64,000 nucleotides of DNA from positions 620,001 through 684,000 of the forward strand of contig NZ_SLYA01000002.1 of NCBI RefSeq assembly GCF_004340965.1. Reading direction: 5' to 3'. Origin of the DNA: Sphingomonas sp. PP-CE-1A-559 (lineage in GTDB: Bacteria > Pseudomonadota > Alphaproteobacteria > Sphingomonadales > Sphingomonadaceae). Made by a program: the position numbers and the translations under genes. This document shows, one piece after another, positions 35,841 through 45,623 of this stretch. Positions within the stretch are counted from its first letter, which is position 1; every line of letters begins with the position of its first letter. Below the pieces are notes generated by a model. It made no database searches, was not told the DNA's origin, and was given only the letters and a program-made list of their open reading frames with translations.

Positions 35841-38072
35841 TTATGCGAGTTCGAAGCTCTGTTTTTCGCCATTGACCGAACTCGTCGCCACCCAGAGGTC
35901 GAACAGGCCCGGTTCGATCACCCAATCGCCGTCACCCCAGAAGCGCAGGTCTTCGCGCTTCAAGGTAAGTGTCACGCGCTTCGATGCGCCGGGTGCCAGC
36001 GAGACGCGCGCGAACCCCTTGAGTTCGCGGACAGGCCGCGTGCGGCTGGCGACCCGGTCGTGGATGTAGAGCTGCACCACTTCGTCGCCGGCTCGGGCAC
36101 CGGTGTTCGTAACGGTGGCGGTCACCGTGAGCGCACTGGTCATCCGCGCTGGCATGACGACGTTCGATACCGCGAAACTTGTGTAGCTCAGGCCGTGACC
36201 GAACGGATAAAGCGCTTCGTTCTTGGTTTCGCGATAGCGCGATTTATACTCTTGGCTACCCGTATCCGGCGCCGGGCGACCAGTGTTCTTGTGATTGTAG
36301 AAATACGGTTCCTGCCCGCTCTCGTTGGGGAAGCTGGTGGAAAGCTTGGCTGAAGGGTTGACGTCGCCCAACAGCACGTCGGCGATCGCGTTGCCGCTTT
36401 CGGACCCGAGAAACCACGTCGCGAGGATGGCTGGTGCGGCCTTCACTGCGCCGTGCAGGGCAAGAGCACGGCCGTGGCGGAGGAGGACAATCATTGGCTT
36501 GCCGGTCTTCGCGATGGCTTCGGCGAGCGCCATCTGCGGTGCGGGGATAGTAATTTCGGTGCGCGATTGCGCTTCACCCGACATAAGTTGCGATTCACCG
36601 ACCGCGAGCAGGACGATGTCCGCGTTTTGCGCAGCGGCAACGGCTGCGGCAATTCCGCCGGGCAGGGGGGCTTCGATTTCCGACCCCGGCGCTGTCGTGA
36701 CCGTCAGTCCGCGTGCGCGGAGCCCTTGGGCGATCGAGACGTTGAGCTTTTCGTCAGCCATGAACGCCCAGGTGCCGACGACGTTCTTGCGATCCTCCGC
36801 GAACGGGCCAATCACGGCGATTCGGCCCGGGTTCTTCTTCAAAGGCAGCAGGTTACCGTCGTTCTTTAGCAATACGATCGAACGTGCACCGGCCTCGCGG
36901 CTGAGCTTCAGCATGGCGGGCGTCGAGACGCTGGTGCGTTCCGCCTTCTGGCTGACCGAGCGATAGGCATTGTCGAACAGGCCGATCGCATCCTTCAGGT
37001 GCAACACGCGCCGAACGCCTTCGTCGAGCCGCGCGAGCGGGACCTCGCCCTTCTCGACGAGGTCGGGGAGCCACAGATTGAACAGGTTGGACTGCATGGC
37101 CATGTCCATACCCGCCATGAACGCCTTCTTCGCGGCGTCGCGGCCATCGGCGGCATAGCCGTGCGCGATCAGTTCCTCGTCCGCGGTATAGTCGCCGACG
37201 ACCATCCCGCGGAACCGCCATTCGCCGCGCAACAGGTCGGTCATCAGCCAGTGATTGCCACTGGAAGGAACGCCGTCGATGTCGTTGAACGCACTCATCA
37301 AAGTCGCCACGCCAGCATCGACCGCCGCCTTGAACGGCGCCAGATGGACTTCGTGCAGCGTGGCGGGCGAAATTTCGGTGAAGTTGTAATCTTGGCCCCC
37401 GGAAACCGCTCCGTACGCGGCGAAATGCTTGGCACAGGCAGCGACGCGCGTAGGGTCGCGAAGATCGTTGCCCTGGAAGCCGCTGACGCGTGCTTTGGCC
37501 AGTTGCATGCCGAGATACGGATCCTCGCCAGAGCCTTCCGCGACACGACCCCAGCGTTGATCGCGCGCGACATCGACCATCGGCGCAAAGGTCCAGTGGA
37601 TGCCGAGCGCCGTGGTCTCAAGCGCGGCCGCACGTGCGGTGCGCATCGCTAGGTCGGGGTCGAACGCGCAGGCTTCTGCGATCGGCAGCGGGTATGCAGT
37701 GCGCAGGCCGTGGATGACGTCGCCGGCGAAGATCAGGGGAATCTTCAAGCGGGTCGCGAGCGCGGCGTCCTGCGCCGCCTTGGCACCGGCATAGCCGACA
37801 CCGTTGAAGAGCATGCCGATCTGCCCGGTCTTGATCCGAGCAAGCTGCTCCGCCGCGCCGCCGGTGGCGAGGCCCGGGTTGAAGGGGACGCCGATCGGGC
37901 GGATCTGATCCGAGAAGCAACTGAGCTGGCCCGCTTTTTCAGCGGGTGTCATCTTGGCGATCAGGCTCTCGATCCGGTCGCTTTGCGCAAACACGGCGGT
38001 AGAGCCGAGCGACAGGCCAGCGATGGCCGCGCCGCCGGTCAACATCTGGCGACGGTCTAGAATGGGCGACAT
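35841..38072 (-). CDS. bglX: Periplasmic beta-glucosidase, glycoside hydrolase family 3 (BglX-like)
   Basis: This is a 743-residue exported family 3 glycosidase. The N terminus SPILDRRQMLTGGAAIAGLSLG is a twin-arginine-type signal, with cleavage after VFAQS. The (beta/alpha)8 domain holds TWFLG and the nucleophile in the GMVVGDYTAD loop near residue 290. The second alpha/beta sandwich follows, and the C-terminal fibronectin-III-like domain has YIHDRVASRTRPVRELKGF and LKREDLRFWG. It probably releases terminal glucose or xylose from oligosaccharides in the periplasm. It is convergent with modC with almost no gap and stands alone. Confidence 0.94.
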   Translation of the reverse strand: MSPILDRRQMLTGGAAIAGLSLGSTAVFAQSDRIESLIAKMTPAEKAGQLSCFSDQIRPIGVPFNPGLATGGAAEQLARIKTGQIGMLFNGVGYAGAKAAQDAALATRLKIPLIFAGDVIHGLRTAYPLPIAEACAFDPDLAMRTARAAALETTALGIHWTFAPMVDVARDQRWGRVAEGSGEDPYLGMQLAKARVSGFQGNDLRDPTRVAACAKHFAAYGAVSGGQDYNFTEISPATLHEVHLAPFKAAVDAGVATLMSAFNDIDGVPSSGNHWLMTDLLRGEWRFRGMVVGDYTADEELIAHGYAADGRDAAKKAFMAGMDMAMQSNLFNLWLPDLVEKGEVPLARLDEGVRRVLHLKDAIGLFDNAYRSVSQKAERTSVSTPAMLKLSREAGARSIVLLKNDGNLLPLKKNPGRIAVIGPFAEDRKNVVGTWAFMADEKLNVSIAQGLRARGLTVTTAPGSEIEAPLPGGIAAAVAAAQNADIVLLAVGESQLMSGEAQSRTEITIPAPQMALAEAIAKTGKPMIVLLRHGRALALHGAVKAAPAILATWFLGSESGNAIADVLLGDVNPSAKLSTSFPNESGQEPYFYNHKNTGRPAPDTGSQEYKSRYRETKNEALYPFGHGLSYTSFAVSNVVMPARMTSALTVTATVTNTGARAGDEVVQLYIHDRVASRTRPVRELKGFARVSLAPGASKRVTLTLKREDLRFWGDGDWVIEPGLFDLWVATSSVNGEKQSFELA

Positions 38073-38150
38073 ATCCTGCTCCTCAGTCTTTGGAGCGGGG
38101 TAGTCGCTGGACCGCGGTTCCGCAAACTTGCAAAACCGCGGTCTGGCCGG

Positions 38151-40055
38151 TTAGCCCAGCGCGCGCGTGAACAGTCGCGTCAGGCGAGCGGAAAATGCCC
38201 GTGCATCGACGGGACGCTCCCCGTCGGCAATCTGCGCTTCGTCGAACAACAGGTGCGCCGCGTCCTCGCGCAGGGCCGTCTCGTCCTCGCCGAGCGCCGC
38301 CAGCTTCGCGATCAAGGCTGAGCGCGGGTTTATTTCCAGCACTGGCTTGGCGGCCGGCATCGCCTGGCCGCTCGCCGCAAGGATGCGTTCGAGCTGACGA
38401 TCCATGCCGCTGTCCGCTGCGACGAGGCAGACAGCGCTGTCGGTAAGGCGCTCGGACGCTCGAACCTCGGAGACGGCATCGGCGAGCGTCGTTTTCACGA
38501 ACGCGATGAAGTCCGCGACTTCGGGCGTCGTATCGGCGGTCGGCTGTTCGGCACCGTCGATGAGCGGGATCAGTCCGAGGTCGGCAGCGCCCTGCGTGAC
38601 CGACTTGAACGGCTTGCCGTCATGATCGATGCCCGCCGTCACCCAGAAGCCGTCGACCGAGTCCGGCAGCAACAGCACTTCGATCCCGCGGGCGCGGAAA
38701 CCTTCGAGCTGCGGGGAGGCTTCGAGCCGGTCGAGATCGGTACCGACCGCGTAATAGATCGCGGTCTGGTTGTCCTTCATCGCCGCGACGTAATCGGCGA
38801 CCGAACGCCAAGCACCGCCGGACGTCGTGGTCTTGAAGCGTGCGAGCTTCAGTAGCGCCTCGCGCCGCTCGAAATCCTCGTACAGCCCCTCCTTCAGGAC
38901 CGCGCCGAAATTCTCCCAGATCTTCGCATAGGCCTCAGGGTCGCGCGTCGCGACCTTGTCGAGCTCGCCAAGCACGCGCCCGGTCACGCCCTTGCGGATT
39001 GCCGAGAGCATCGGGCTCTCCTGAATCATCTCGCGCGAGACGTTCAGCGGCAGGTCGGACGAATCAACCAACCCGCGCATGAAGCGGAGATAGCGCGGCA
39101 AGACTTCTGCATCGTCGGTGATGAAGACGCGTTTGACGTATAACTTCATGCGGCCGTTGCGGTCGGGATCGAACAGGTCGAACGGCTTGGCGCCCGGCAC
39201 ATAGGCGAGCACCGTATATTCATGCAGCCCCTCGGCACGATAATGAAGCGTCAGCGCGGGCTCGTCATACTGGCCGGAGACGCTGCGGTAGAAATCGGCA
39301 TAGTCCTCCGCGGAAATATCCGCCTTCGGCTTGGTCCACAGCGCGGCACCGTCGGCGATGTCGACCGGCTCGGCATCGGGCTTTTCGCGCAGGGTGATCG
39401 GCACCGGGACGTGCCCCGACTGGTCCTTGATGAGGCGCTCGACGGTGAACCGGTCGGTATAGGTGGTCGCGTCGTCGAGCAGGTGAAGTACGACGCGAGT
39501 GCCGCGGGCAGGCGCGTCGGCGGTCGGCACGTCGGCGATCGTGTAGGTGCCGAGGCCGTCCGACGACCAGAGCGAGGCGGTGTCCGCGCCGGCGCGACGC
39601 GAGATCACATCGACCTTCGATGCGACCATGAACGCGGAATAGAAGCCGACGCCGAACTGGCCGATCAACTGCGCGCCATCCGAACCGCTGGATGCCGCGA
39701 TCCGATCCATGAACGCCTTGGTGCCCGAGCGCGCGATCGTGCCGAGCGCTTCGCCCATGTCCTCGGTGGTCATGCCGATGCCGTTGTCCTCGATCGTCAG
39801 CGTCTTGGCCTCGGGATCGAGCGTGATCGCGATTGCCAGCCGGGTCTCGTCGCCAAGCAACTCGGGCGCGCTCAACGCTTCATACCGCAGCTTTTCACAC
39901 GCATCAGCGGCGTTCGAGATCAGTTCGCGCAGGAATACGGTCTTATCCGAATAGACCGAATGCACCATCATGTGGAGCAGCCGCGCGACGTCCGCCTCGA
40001 AGGCGTGGGTCTCGGGCGCGGACGTCTCGGCAGCGGAAGCGGTTTCGATGGTCAT
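38151..40055 (-). CDS. htpG: Molecular chaperone HtpG (Hsp90)
   Basis: This is a 634-residue bacterial Hsp90. The GHKL ATPase motifs are FLRELISNAADACEKLRY near residue 42, DNGIGMTTEDM near 93, GTIARSGTKAF and GQFGVGFYSAFMVA near 130. The middle and dimerisation domains follow, and no C-terminal MEEVD is present, as in bacteria. The ATG at 40055 begins MTIETASAAE, and the longer frame to 40109 is not supported. A CTTGAA sequence read leftward near 40118-40123 could be a heat-shock -35 element, but the rest of a sigma-32 promoter is not clear. Confidence 0.97.
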   Translation of the reverse strand: MTIETASAAETSAPETHAFEADVARLLHMMVHSVYSDKTVFLRELISNAADACEKLRYEALSAPELLGDETRLAIAITLDPEAKTLTIEDNGIGMTTEDMGEALGTIARSGTKAFMDRIAASSGSDGAQLIGQFGVGFYSAFMVASKVDVISRRAGADTASLWSSDGLGTYTIADVPTADAPARGTRVVLHLLDDATTYTDRFTVERLIKDQSGHVPVPITLREKPDAEPVDIADGAALWTKPKADISAEDYADFYRSVSGQYDEPALTLHYRAEGLHEYTVLAYVPGAKPFDLFDPDRNGRMKLYVKRVFITDDAEVLPRYLRFMRGLVDSSDLPLNVSREMIQESPMLSAIRKGVTGRVLGELDKVATRDPEAYAKIWENFGAVLKEGLYEDFERREALLKLARFKTTTSGGAWRSVADYVAAMKDNQTAIYYAVGTDLDRLEASPQLEGFRARGIEVLLLPDSVDGFWVTAGIDHDGKPFKSVTQGAADLGLIPLIDGAEQPTADTTPEVADFIAFVKTTLADAVSEVRASERLTDSAVCLVAADSGMDRQLERILAASGQAMPAAKPVLEINPRSALIAKLAALGEDETALREDAAHLLFDEAQIADGERPVDARAFSARLTRLFTRALG

Positions 40056-40407
40056 AGGATGTGACAGGTCTCTTGGTAAAATGATCAGTCCGAGAATTGG
40101 CTGGAGCACGTACCGAATTCAAGGCCCGCGTGTTCGTACGGGTTATCGCCACAAGATCGTCACCGCGGCGTTAAAGATTTCATTTGCGTTACATGCCAAA
40201 GCAATGTTCAATCCGGATCGTCCAGTCAAAAGATGCAACGTGTCGAGATATCGCGTGCAAAGGAACGATCTGTTCTTTTGCGATCGCTGTCTGACGTCCA
40301 TCGGGGCTGGCGGGGGATGATGATCCTGCAAGGCTGCTGACGGGTTCGATCCGCCGGCAATTCTGATGTTCGGCAAACCCAGGGGGGTGCCGTTTCGGGG
40401 GGCCTTG
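40056..40407. other. Divergent intergenic region between htpG and the amine oxidase gene
   Basis: This is a 352-base, AT-richer region with no recognisable gene or repeat. It must hold the leftward htpG promoter and the rightward promoter of the amine oxidase cassette. A G-rich block next to 40381-40402 is the likely ribosome site region of the oxidase. Confidence 0.5.
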
Positions 40408-42051
40408 ATGACTAGACACGGTGTGATGACACGCAGGACCTTGTTGGGCCGACTTGGCCTGATGGGAGGGTTGAGCGCTACGCTTGGCGCAATGCAGGCT
40501 TTGGGTCTTACCAATGGATTGATCGGTACCTCGCAGGCGGAGGGGCTGGCGATGCTGCCGCCGGGGGTCGGCAAGGGAACACATGTCGTCGTGCTCGGGG
40601 CTGGGATCGCCGGGCTGACCGCGGCATACGAACTCGAACAAGCGGGCTTCCAGGTCACCTTGCTCGAAGCCCGCGAGCGGGTCGGTGGGCGCGCCTGGAC
40701 GGTGCGTGACGGCGACAAGATCGAGATGATCGGCGAGCAAACGCAGACTGCCAAGTTCTCCGACGGAATCTACTTCAACGCGGGGCCGGCGCGCATTCCG
40801 AGCTTTCACCAAGGACTGATCGGGTACGCGAAGAAGTTCGACGTGCCGCTGGAGGTCGAGGTCAATTCTAGCCGTTCGGCGTACGTGATGGGCGAGAACG
40901 GCAGCAAGATCCGGATGCGGACCGCGATCAACGACATGCGCGGCCACATCGCCGAACTGTTGGCGAAGGCGATCAATCAGGGTGCGCTCGATCAGTCGGT
41001 GACGGCGGCGGACAAGCAGAAACTCCTGCCGTTCCTCAAGGCATATGGCGACCTCGGTACCGACTATGCGTTTGCGGGCACCGAGCGATCGGGGTTCGGG
41101 ACGGCGCCGGGTGCGGGCGTCACCTTCTCGTCGGCGGGCAGCGCAGTGCCGATGGACCAGTTGCTGGCGAACGAACGGCTGCCGATGACGCTGTTCGAGG
41201 ACAACCTCTACATGCAGGCGACGATGTTCGAGCCGGTCGGCGGCATGGACCGGATCCATGCCGGGTTCGATCGCAACCTGCGCCGTCCCGCGATCCGCGG
41301 TGCGGAGGTCACGAAAGTCCGTCACACCGCCCGCGGCGTCGACGTCGTCTACCGTGACAAGGCGAGCGGCGTGGTCGACACAGTGACGGCGGATTACATC
41401 ATCTGCACGATCCCGTTCCCGGTGCTCGCGACGATCGATACCGACTTCTCGCCCGCGTTGAAGAAGACGATCGCCGGGGTGGTCTACGATCACTCGAACA
41501 AGGTCGCGTTCGAAAGCCCGCGCTTCTGGGAACGCGAACAGATCTATGGCGGCATCTCGTTCGTCGGCGGCCCGACGACACTGATCTGGTACCCATCGGC
41601 AGGGCTGCACTCTGCCCGCGGCATGATCCTGGGCTGTTATTCGTCGGGACCCAATGCCGCCGAGTTTGCCAAGCGGCCGATCGCGGAACAGATCGCCTTT
41701 TCGCGTGGGGTGATCGATCGGCTGCATCCCGGGCATGGCGGCGATCTGGTCAATGGCATCGCGGTGAACTGGCACAAGATCCCGTACAGCCTGGGGCCTT
41801 GGCCCGACTGGAACGCGGGCAGCGCCAATGGGCGGCAGGAGGGGCATATCGATACGCCCGAGTTTCGCCTGCTCCAGCAGCCCGACGGCCGCGTTTATTT
41901 CGCGTCCGCCGCACTCAGCCAAACGCCGGGCTGGCAGGAGGGCGGCATTCAGTCCGCGCAAGGGCAGGTCGTCGCGCTGGCTAAACGCGTCGCGGCGCAG
42001 GGCGCCAACCGGGCTGTACTGGGTTCACGCGATGGAAGACGCGCAGCCTAA
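40408..42051 (+). CDS. Tat-exported flavin monoamine oxidase / L-amino-acid oxidase-like enzyme
   Basis: This is a 547-residue FAD enzyme oxidising an amine or amino acid to the imine with release of H2O2. The N terminus has a twin-arginine signal (TRRTLLGRLGLMGG, then an Ala/Leu-rich stretch). The FAD dinucleotide fold is VVVLGAGIAGLTAAYELEQA followed by LLEARERVGGRAWT. The substrate half ends in YFASAALSQTPGWQEGGIQS, the C-terminal FAD/amine oxidase signature. The start at 40408 has a G-rich ribosome site, and an ATG at 40426 is possible. It is followed by a TonB-dependent receptor and an exported RidA. Confidence 0.88.
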   Translation: MTRHGVMTRRTLLGRLGLMGGLSATLGAMQALGLTNGLIGTSQAEGLAMLPPGVGKGTHVVVLGAGIAGLTAAYELEQAGFQVTLLEARERVGGRAWTVRDGDKIEMIGEQTQTAKFSDGIYFNAGPARIPSFHQGLIGYAKKFDVPLEVEVNSSRSAYVMGENGSKIRMRTAINDMRGHIAELLAKAINQGALDQSVTAADKQKLLPFLKAYGDLGTDYAFAGTERSGFGTAPGAGVTFSSAGSAVPMDQLLANERLPMTLFEDNLYMQATMFEPVGGMDRIHAGFDRNLRRPAIRGAEVTKVRHTARGVDVVYRDKASGVVDTVTADYIICTIPFPVLATIDTDFSPALKKTIAGVVYDHSNKVAFESPRFWEREQIYGGISFVGGPTTLIWYPSAGLHSARGMILGCYSSGPNAAEFAKRPIAEQIAFSRGVIDRLHPGHGGDLVNGIAVNWHKIPYSLGPWPDWNAGSANGRQEGHIDTPEFRLLQQPDGRVYFASAALSQTPGWQEGGIQSAQGQVVALAKRVAAQGANRAVLGSRDGRRAA

Positions 42052-42310
42052 CACCAGTGCCTCAAGGCAAAACGTTGCATATTAGTGACAGTATCAACAA
42101 TAGTTGTGTATTAAATCTTCGTCAGATCCGAATCAGTTGTCACGCATCTTCCTATAGTCAATCCTGACCAAGGTTAAGGACTTAAGCAAATCAGGGTATG
42201 GAACTGCGAAATGGTGTTTCGTGGATCGGGTAACTGTAAATAGATGGCATAAGATCATCGAAGAATATTGAGGATGGCTGAAGGCGCTCAACAATAAGGG
42301 GGGAAACCTT

Positions 42311-44881
42311 ATGCGGATCGTTACCAGCATTTCACGCGGCGCACTTATCGTGGCGCTCGCCAGCGCCGGACACATGACGGCCTCCGCGCAAACCGCGTCG
42401 GTTACCGTGACCGATCCCCAGACTGGATCATCCGAGATACCCGACGACATCATCGTCACCGGCACGCGCGCGACAGGCATTACCGCGGCCGAAAGCGCTG
42501 CCCCGATCAAGGTGCTCGACGCCGAACTCATGAGCCATGTCGGCCAGCCCAATCTCAACCAGGTGCTGACCCAGCTCGTACCGTCGTTTACCGCGCAGGC
42601 GTTCGGCGGCGACACCGCCAACCTGACGCTGTCGGCGCGGTTGCGTGGGTTGAGCCCGAACCACACGCTGGTCCTGATCAACGGCAAGCGACGACACGGC
42701 ACCTCGAACCTCGCCGTCCTCGGCGGACCCTACCAGGGCGCGGCGACCGCCGATCTCGACCTGATCTCGCCAGCGTCGATCAAGCGAATCGAGGTGCTGG
42801 AGGACGGCGCCGCCGCCCAATATGGCTCGGATGCGATCGCCGGCGTCATCAACGTCATCCTGAAGGACGACAAGGAAGGCGGCGATGCTTCGCTGACCGC
42901 GGGAGAGAATTACGACACCGGCGGCCGCACCTATGGGGGAAGCCTGCACCTCGCGACCAAGGTCGGTGAAAACGGCTTCATCAACGTCACCGGCTTTTAC
43001 CGCTATCACGACTTCACGCAGGTCGGCGGGCTCGATCGCCGCGTCACCGATATTAACGGCAAGCTGCTGACGAGCGCGACGACGCCGTCGATCACGCCGC
43101 TTCAGCAAAGTCTCTATCCGGGGATGTCTGACTTTCCCTACGTGAACAAGATCAGCGGCGATGCGCAGTCCCGCCTCATCAACCTCCAGTATAATTCGGG
43201 TTACGATTTCGGCGGTATCGAGGCGTACAGCTTCGGCACCTACTCACGCCGGGTCGCCAGCGCCTATGAGAATGTTCGCGTACCGACCCGCGTGTCGCGC
43301 ACCGTCGCCGGCGTGACGACCTATTTCGATCCCGAGGGCGATAGCCCGGTCAACGGCTTCTCGCCGCGTGAGAAGATCCGCGAGGAAGACATGGCGTTCA
43401 CCGGCGGCGTTCGCGGCGACGTCAGTGGGTTCCACTACGACCTGTCGTCGACGTTCGGACAGGACAAGAACGAGATCTATACCGTCAATTCGGCAAACGC
43501 CTCGCTCTACGCGGACACCGGCTTTACCCCGACGACCTTCTACAACGGCTTTTTCAAATCGAGCGAGCTGACCGCAAACGCCGACTTCACGCATGAGATC
43601 GAAGCGGGCATGGCGGCACCGATCAACCTCGCTTTCGGTGGCGAGTATCGCAAGAACGTCTACGAGATCGGCGCGGGCGATGCTGCGTCCACCTACAAGG
43701 AAGGCGGGCAGTCCTATCCCGGTTTCCGCAGTTCGGATGCGGGCGTCAACGGGCGCAATTCGCAGGCAGGCTATGTCGATGTCGCGCTGATGCCGGTCGA
43801 GGGCTGGAAGGTCGATGTCGCCGGCCGTTACGAGCATTATTCCGATTTCGGCAGCAAGTTCATCTACAAGGGCACAACCCGCTACGACTTCTCCGATGCG
43901 TTCGCGCTGCGGGGTACGTTCTCGACGGGGTTCCGTGCACCGACGCTGGCGGAATCGTTCTACTCCGCGACCAACGTCTCGCCGACTTCCGCGTTCGTTC
44001 AGCTGCCGGCCAATTCGGCTGCGGCCAAACTGCTAGGTTTCGCCAATCTGAAACCGGAGAAATCGACCAACTATAGCCTGGGCACGGTCATCCGGCCGGT
44101 GCCGCGCCTGACGATCACGATCGACGCGTATCAGGTGAAGATCGAGGACCGTATTCTCGGCACGGGATCACTGTTCGGCGGCGGTGGCGCGACCTCGCCG
44201 GTCAACGTCAACTTCCCCGTGGTGACCGCGGCGATCCGTGCGAACGGCAACGTGCTCGATCCGACGGTGACGCAGACCGGCATCAACATCTTCACCAACG
44301 GCGCGGATACCCGGACGCGCGGTATCGATGTCGTCGCCAGCTATGCGAGCGATTTTGGCGATTACGGCAACGCCACCTGGACCCTGTCGGGCAACTACAA
44401 CCAGACCAAGATCACCAAGGTCATGTCGGCACCGCCTCTGGTCAACGTGCTGGGGCAGACGATCACGGTTCCGCTGTTCGACGAGGGCGCTCGCGCCAAT
44501 ATCGAGACCGCATCGCCGCGGGTGAAGGTCATCGGCTCGACCTTCTATTCGATCGACAAGTTCTCGATGACGTTGCGCGGTACGGTCTACGGAAAGAGCT
44601 CAGCCCGATACAGCCCGGACGGTGGCAAGTTCTACAAGCAGACGATCGGCACCGCGTTCATCGGCGACGTCGAACTGAATTTCAAGGCGACCGACGACCT
44701 GGAGCTGTCGATCGGCGCGAACAACGTCTTCAACAAGAAGTCGCCGACGCTTGGCCTGGTGCCGGGTACGACCAACGCGACCTTGGTCGGCGGCGGCAAT
44801 CAGCTCGATGCGCCGCTGACGTTCAGCCCGTACGGGATCAACGGCGGCTATTATTATGCGCGCATGAACGTCAGTTTCTAA
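42311..44881 (+). CDS. TonB-dependent receptor of the amine oxidase cassette
   Basis: This is an 856-residue outer-membrane receptor. The ATG follows AAGGGGGGAAACCTT. The signal peptide (MRIVTSISRGALIVALASAG, cleaved after ASAQT) leads to TonB box PDDIIVTGTR. The plug contains LSARLRGLSPNHTLVLINGK and VLEDGAAAQYGSDAIAGVIN, and the barrel ends in YYYARMNVSF. A 259-base gap after the oxidase is visibly AT-richer and has no gene, so this receptor may have its own promoter. Together with the neighbours I infer import of an amine- or amino-acid-containing ligand. The ligand is not known. Confidence 0.93.
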   Translation: MRIVTSISRGALIVALASAGHMTASAQTASVTVTDPQTGSSEIPDDIIVTGTRATGITAAESAAPIKVLDAELMSHVGQPNLNQVLTQLVPSFTAQAFGGDTANLTLSARLRGLSPNHTLVLINGKRRHGTSNLAVLGGPYQGAATADLDLISPASIKRIEVLEDGAAAQYGSDAIAGVINVILKDDKEGGDASLTAGENYDTGGRTYGGSLHLATKVGENGFINVTGFYRYHDFTQVGGLDRRVTDINGKLLTSATTPSITPLQQSLYPGMSDFPYVNKISGDAQSRLINLQYNSGYDFGGIEAYSFGTYSRRVASAYENVRVPTRVSRTVAGVTTYFDPEGDSPVNGFSPREKIREEDMAFTGGVRGDVSGFHYDLSSTFGQDKNEIYTVNSANASLYADTGFTPTTFYNGFFKSSELTANADFTHEIEAGMAAPINLAFGGEYRKNVYEIGAGDAASTYKEGGQSYPGFRSSDAGVNGRNSQAGYVDVALMPVEGWKVDVAGRYEHYSDFGSKFIYKGTTRYDFSDAFALRGTFSTGFRAPTLAESFYSATNVSPTSAFVQLPANSAAAKLLGFANLKPEKSTNYSLGTVIRPVPRLTITIDAYQVKIEDRILGTGSLFGGGGATSPVNVNFPVVTAAIRANGNVLDPTVTQTGINIFTNGADTRTRGIDVVASYASDFGDYGNATWTLSGNYNQTKITKVMSAPPLVNVLGQTITVPLFDEGARANIETASPRVKVIGSTFYSIDKFSMTLRGTVYGKSSARYSPDGGKFYKQTIGTAFIGDVELNFKATDDLELSIGANNVFNKKSPTLGLVPGTTNATLVGGGNQLDAPLTFSPYGINGGYYYARMNVSF

Positions 44882-44887
44882 TGTCTG

Positions 44888-44915
44888 CCGGGCGCCGGAA
44901 ACATCCGGCGCCCGG
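44888..44915 (+). terminator. Perfect hairpin between receptor and RidA genes
   Basis: An 11-bp perfect stem (CCGGGCGCCGG / CCGGCGCCCGG) with the loop AAACAT is followed by TTTCT. It lies 7 bases after the receptor stop codon and 20 bases before the RidA start. It could partly terminate the transcript or stabilise the upstream mRNA. Confidence 0.6.
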
Positions 44916-44934
44916 TTTCTACGAGGGGATATCC

Positions 44935-45453
44935 ATGACGAAGACTTTTGTTCGATCGCTTGCCCTGTTCGCAGCGCTGGCAGGTGCGTCGGTTGCCGGT
45001 GCGCAGGCCCCCAAATCCGGCATCGTCCGCCATACCAATACGCCACCGGGGCTGATCCTGCAGGGTGTCACCGTGCCGGCGGGGGCGAAGATGCTCTATC
45101 TCAGCGGACAGTTGGCAGCGCCTATCGATCCGGCGAGCAAGACGCCACCCGTGCAGCTGACGATCGCAGATTTCGGCGATACCAAGACGCAGACGATCAG
45201 CGTGTTCACCAAGATCAAGACGATCCTGGCGGCACAGGGCTATGCGATGAGCGATATCATCAAGCTAACCGTGTTCGTCGCGGGCGATCCGAAGCTCGGC
45301 GGCAAGATGGACTTTGCCGGCATGAACGATGCGTTCAAGATGTATTTCGGGACGGCGGAGAACCCGAACACCGTTGCGCGGTCGACCGTTCAGGTGGCAG
45401 CGTTGGCGGGGCCGGCGTTCCTGGTCGAGATCGAGGCGACGGCGGCGAAATAA
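44935..45453 (+). CDS. Exported RidA family enamine/imine deaminase
   Basis: This is a 172-residue protein. The signal peptide MTKTFVRSLALFAALAGASV ends in AGAQA, so the protein is exported, unlike usual RidA. The mature domain is RidA-like: LYLSGQLAAPID, then DTKTQTISVFTKIKTILAAQG and IKLTVFVAGD. The catalytic arginine normally lies in an NxxxRS context near the C terminus. Here ENPNTVARSTVQVAALA holds the matching Arg and VEIEA the matching Glu. The start follows GAGGGGAT. It would hydrolyse reactive imines released by the flavin amine oxidase nearby. An upstream frame start at 44881 lies in the hairpin. Confidence 0.9.
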   Translation: MTKTFVRSLALFAALAGASVAGAQAPKSGIVRHTNTPPGLILQGVTVPAGAKMLYLSGQLAAPIDPASKTPPVQLTIADFGDTKTQTISVFTKIKTILAAQGYAMSDIIKLTVFVAGDPKLGGKMDFAGMNDAFKMYFGTAENPNTVARSTVQVAALAGPAFLVEIEATAAK

Positions 45454-45623
45454 TTTCGAGCGAAAATGGCCTCGTGTTCGCTTTCGATATCAGGTGTTTG
45501 GTCCGGTCGGGCGGTTGGCGGACGGTAATCCGCGACTGGATCGAGGCCAGATCGGATGCGTAACGAATTGACGCTCGGGGCGGTGCGTGGGACGATGTTG
45601 CACACATCGGATCGGAGACCGCC

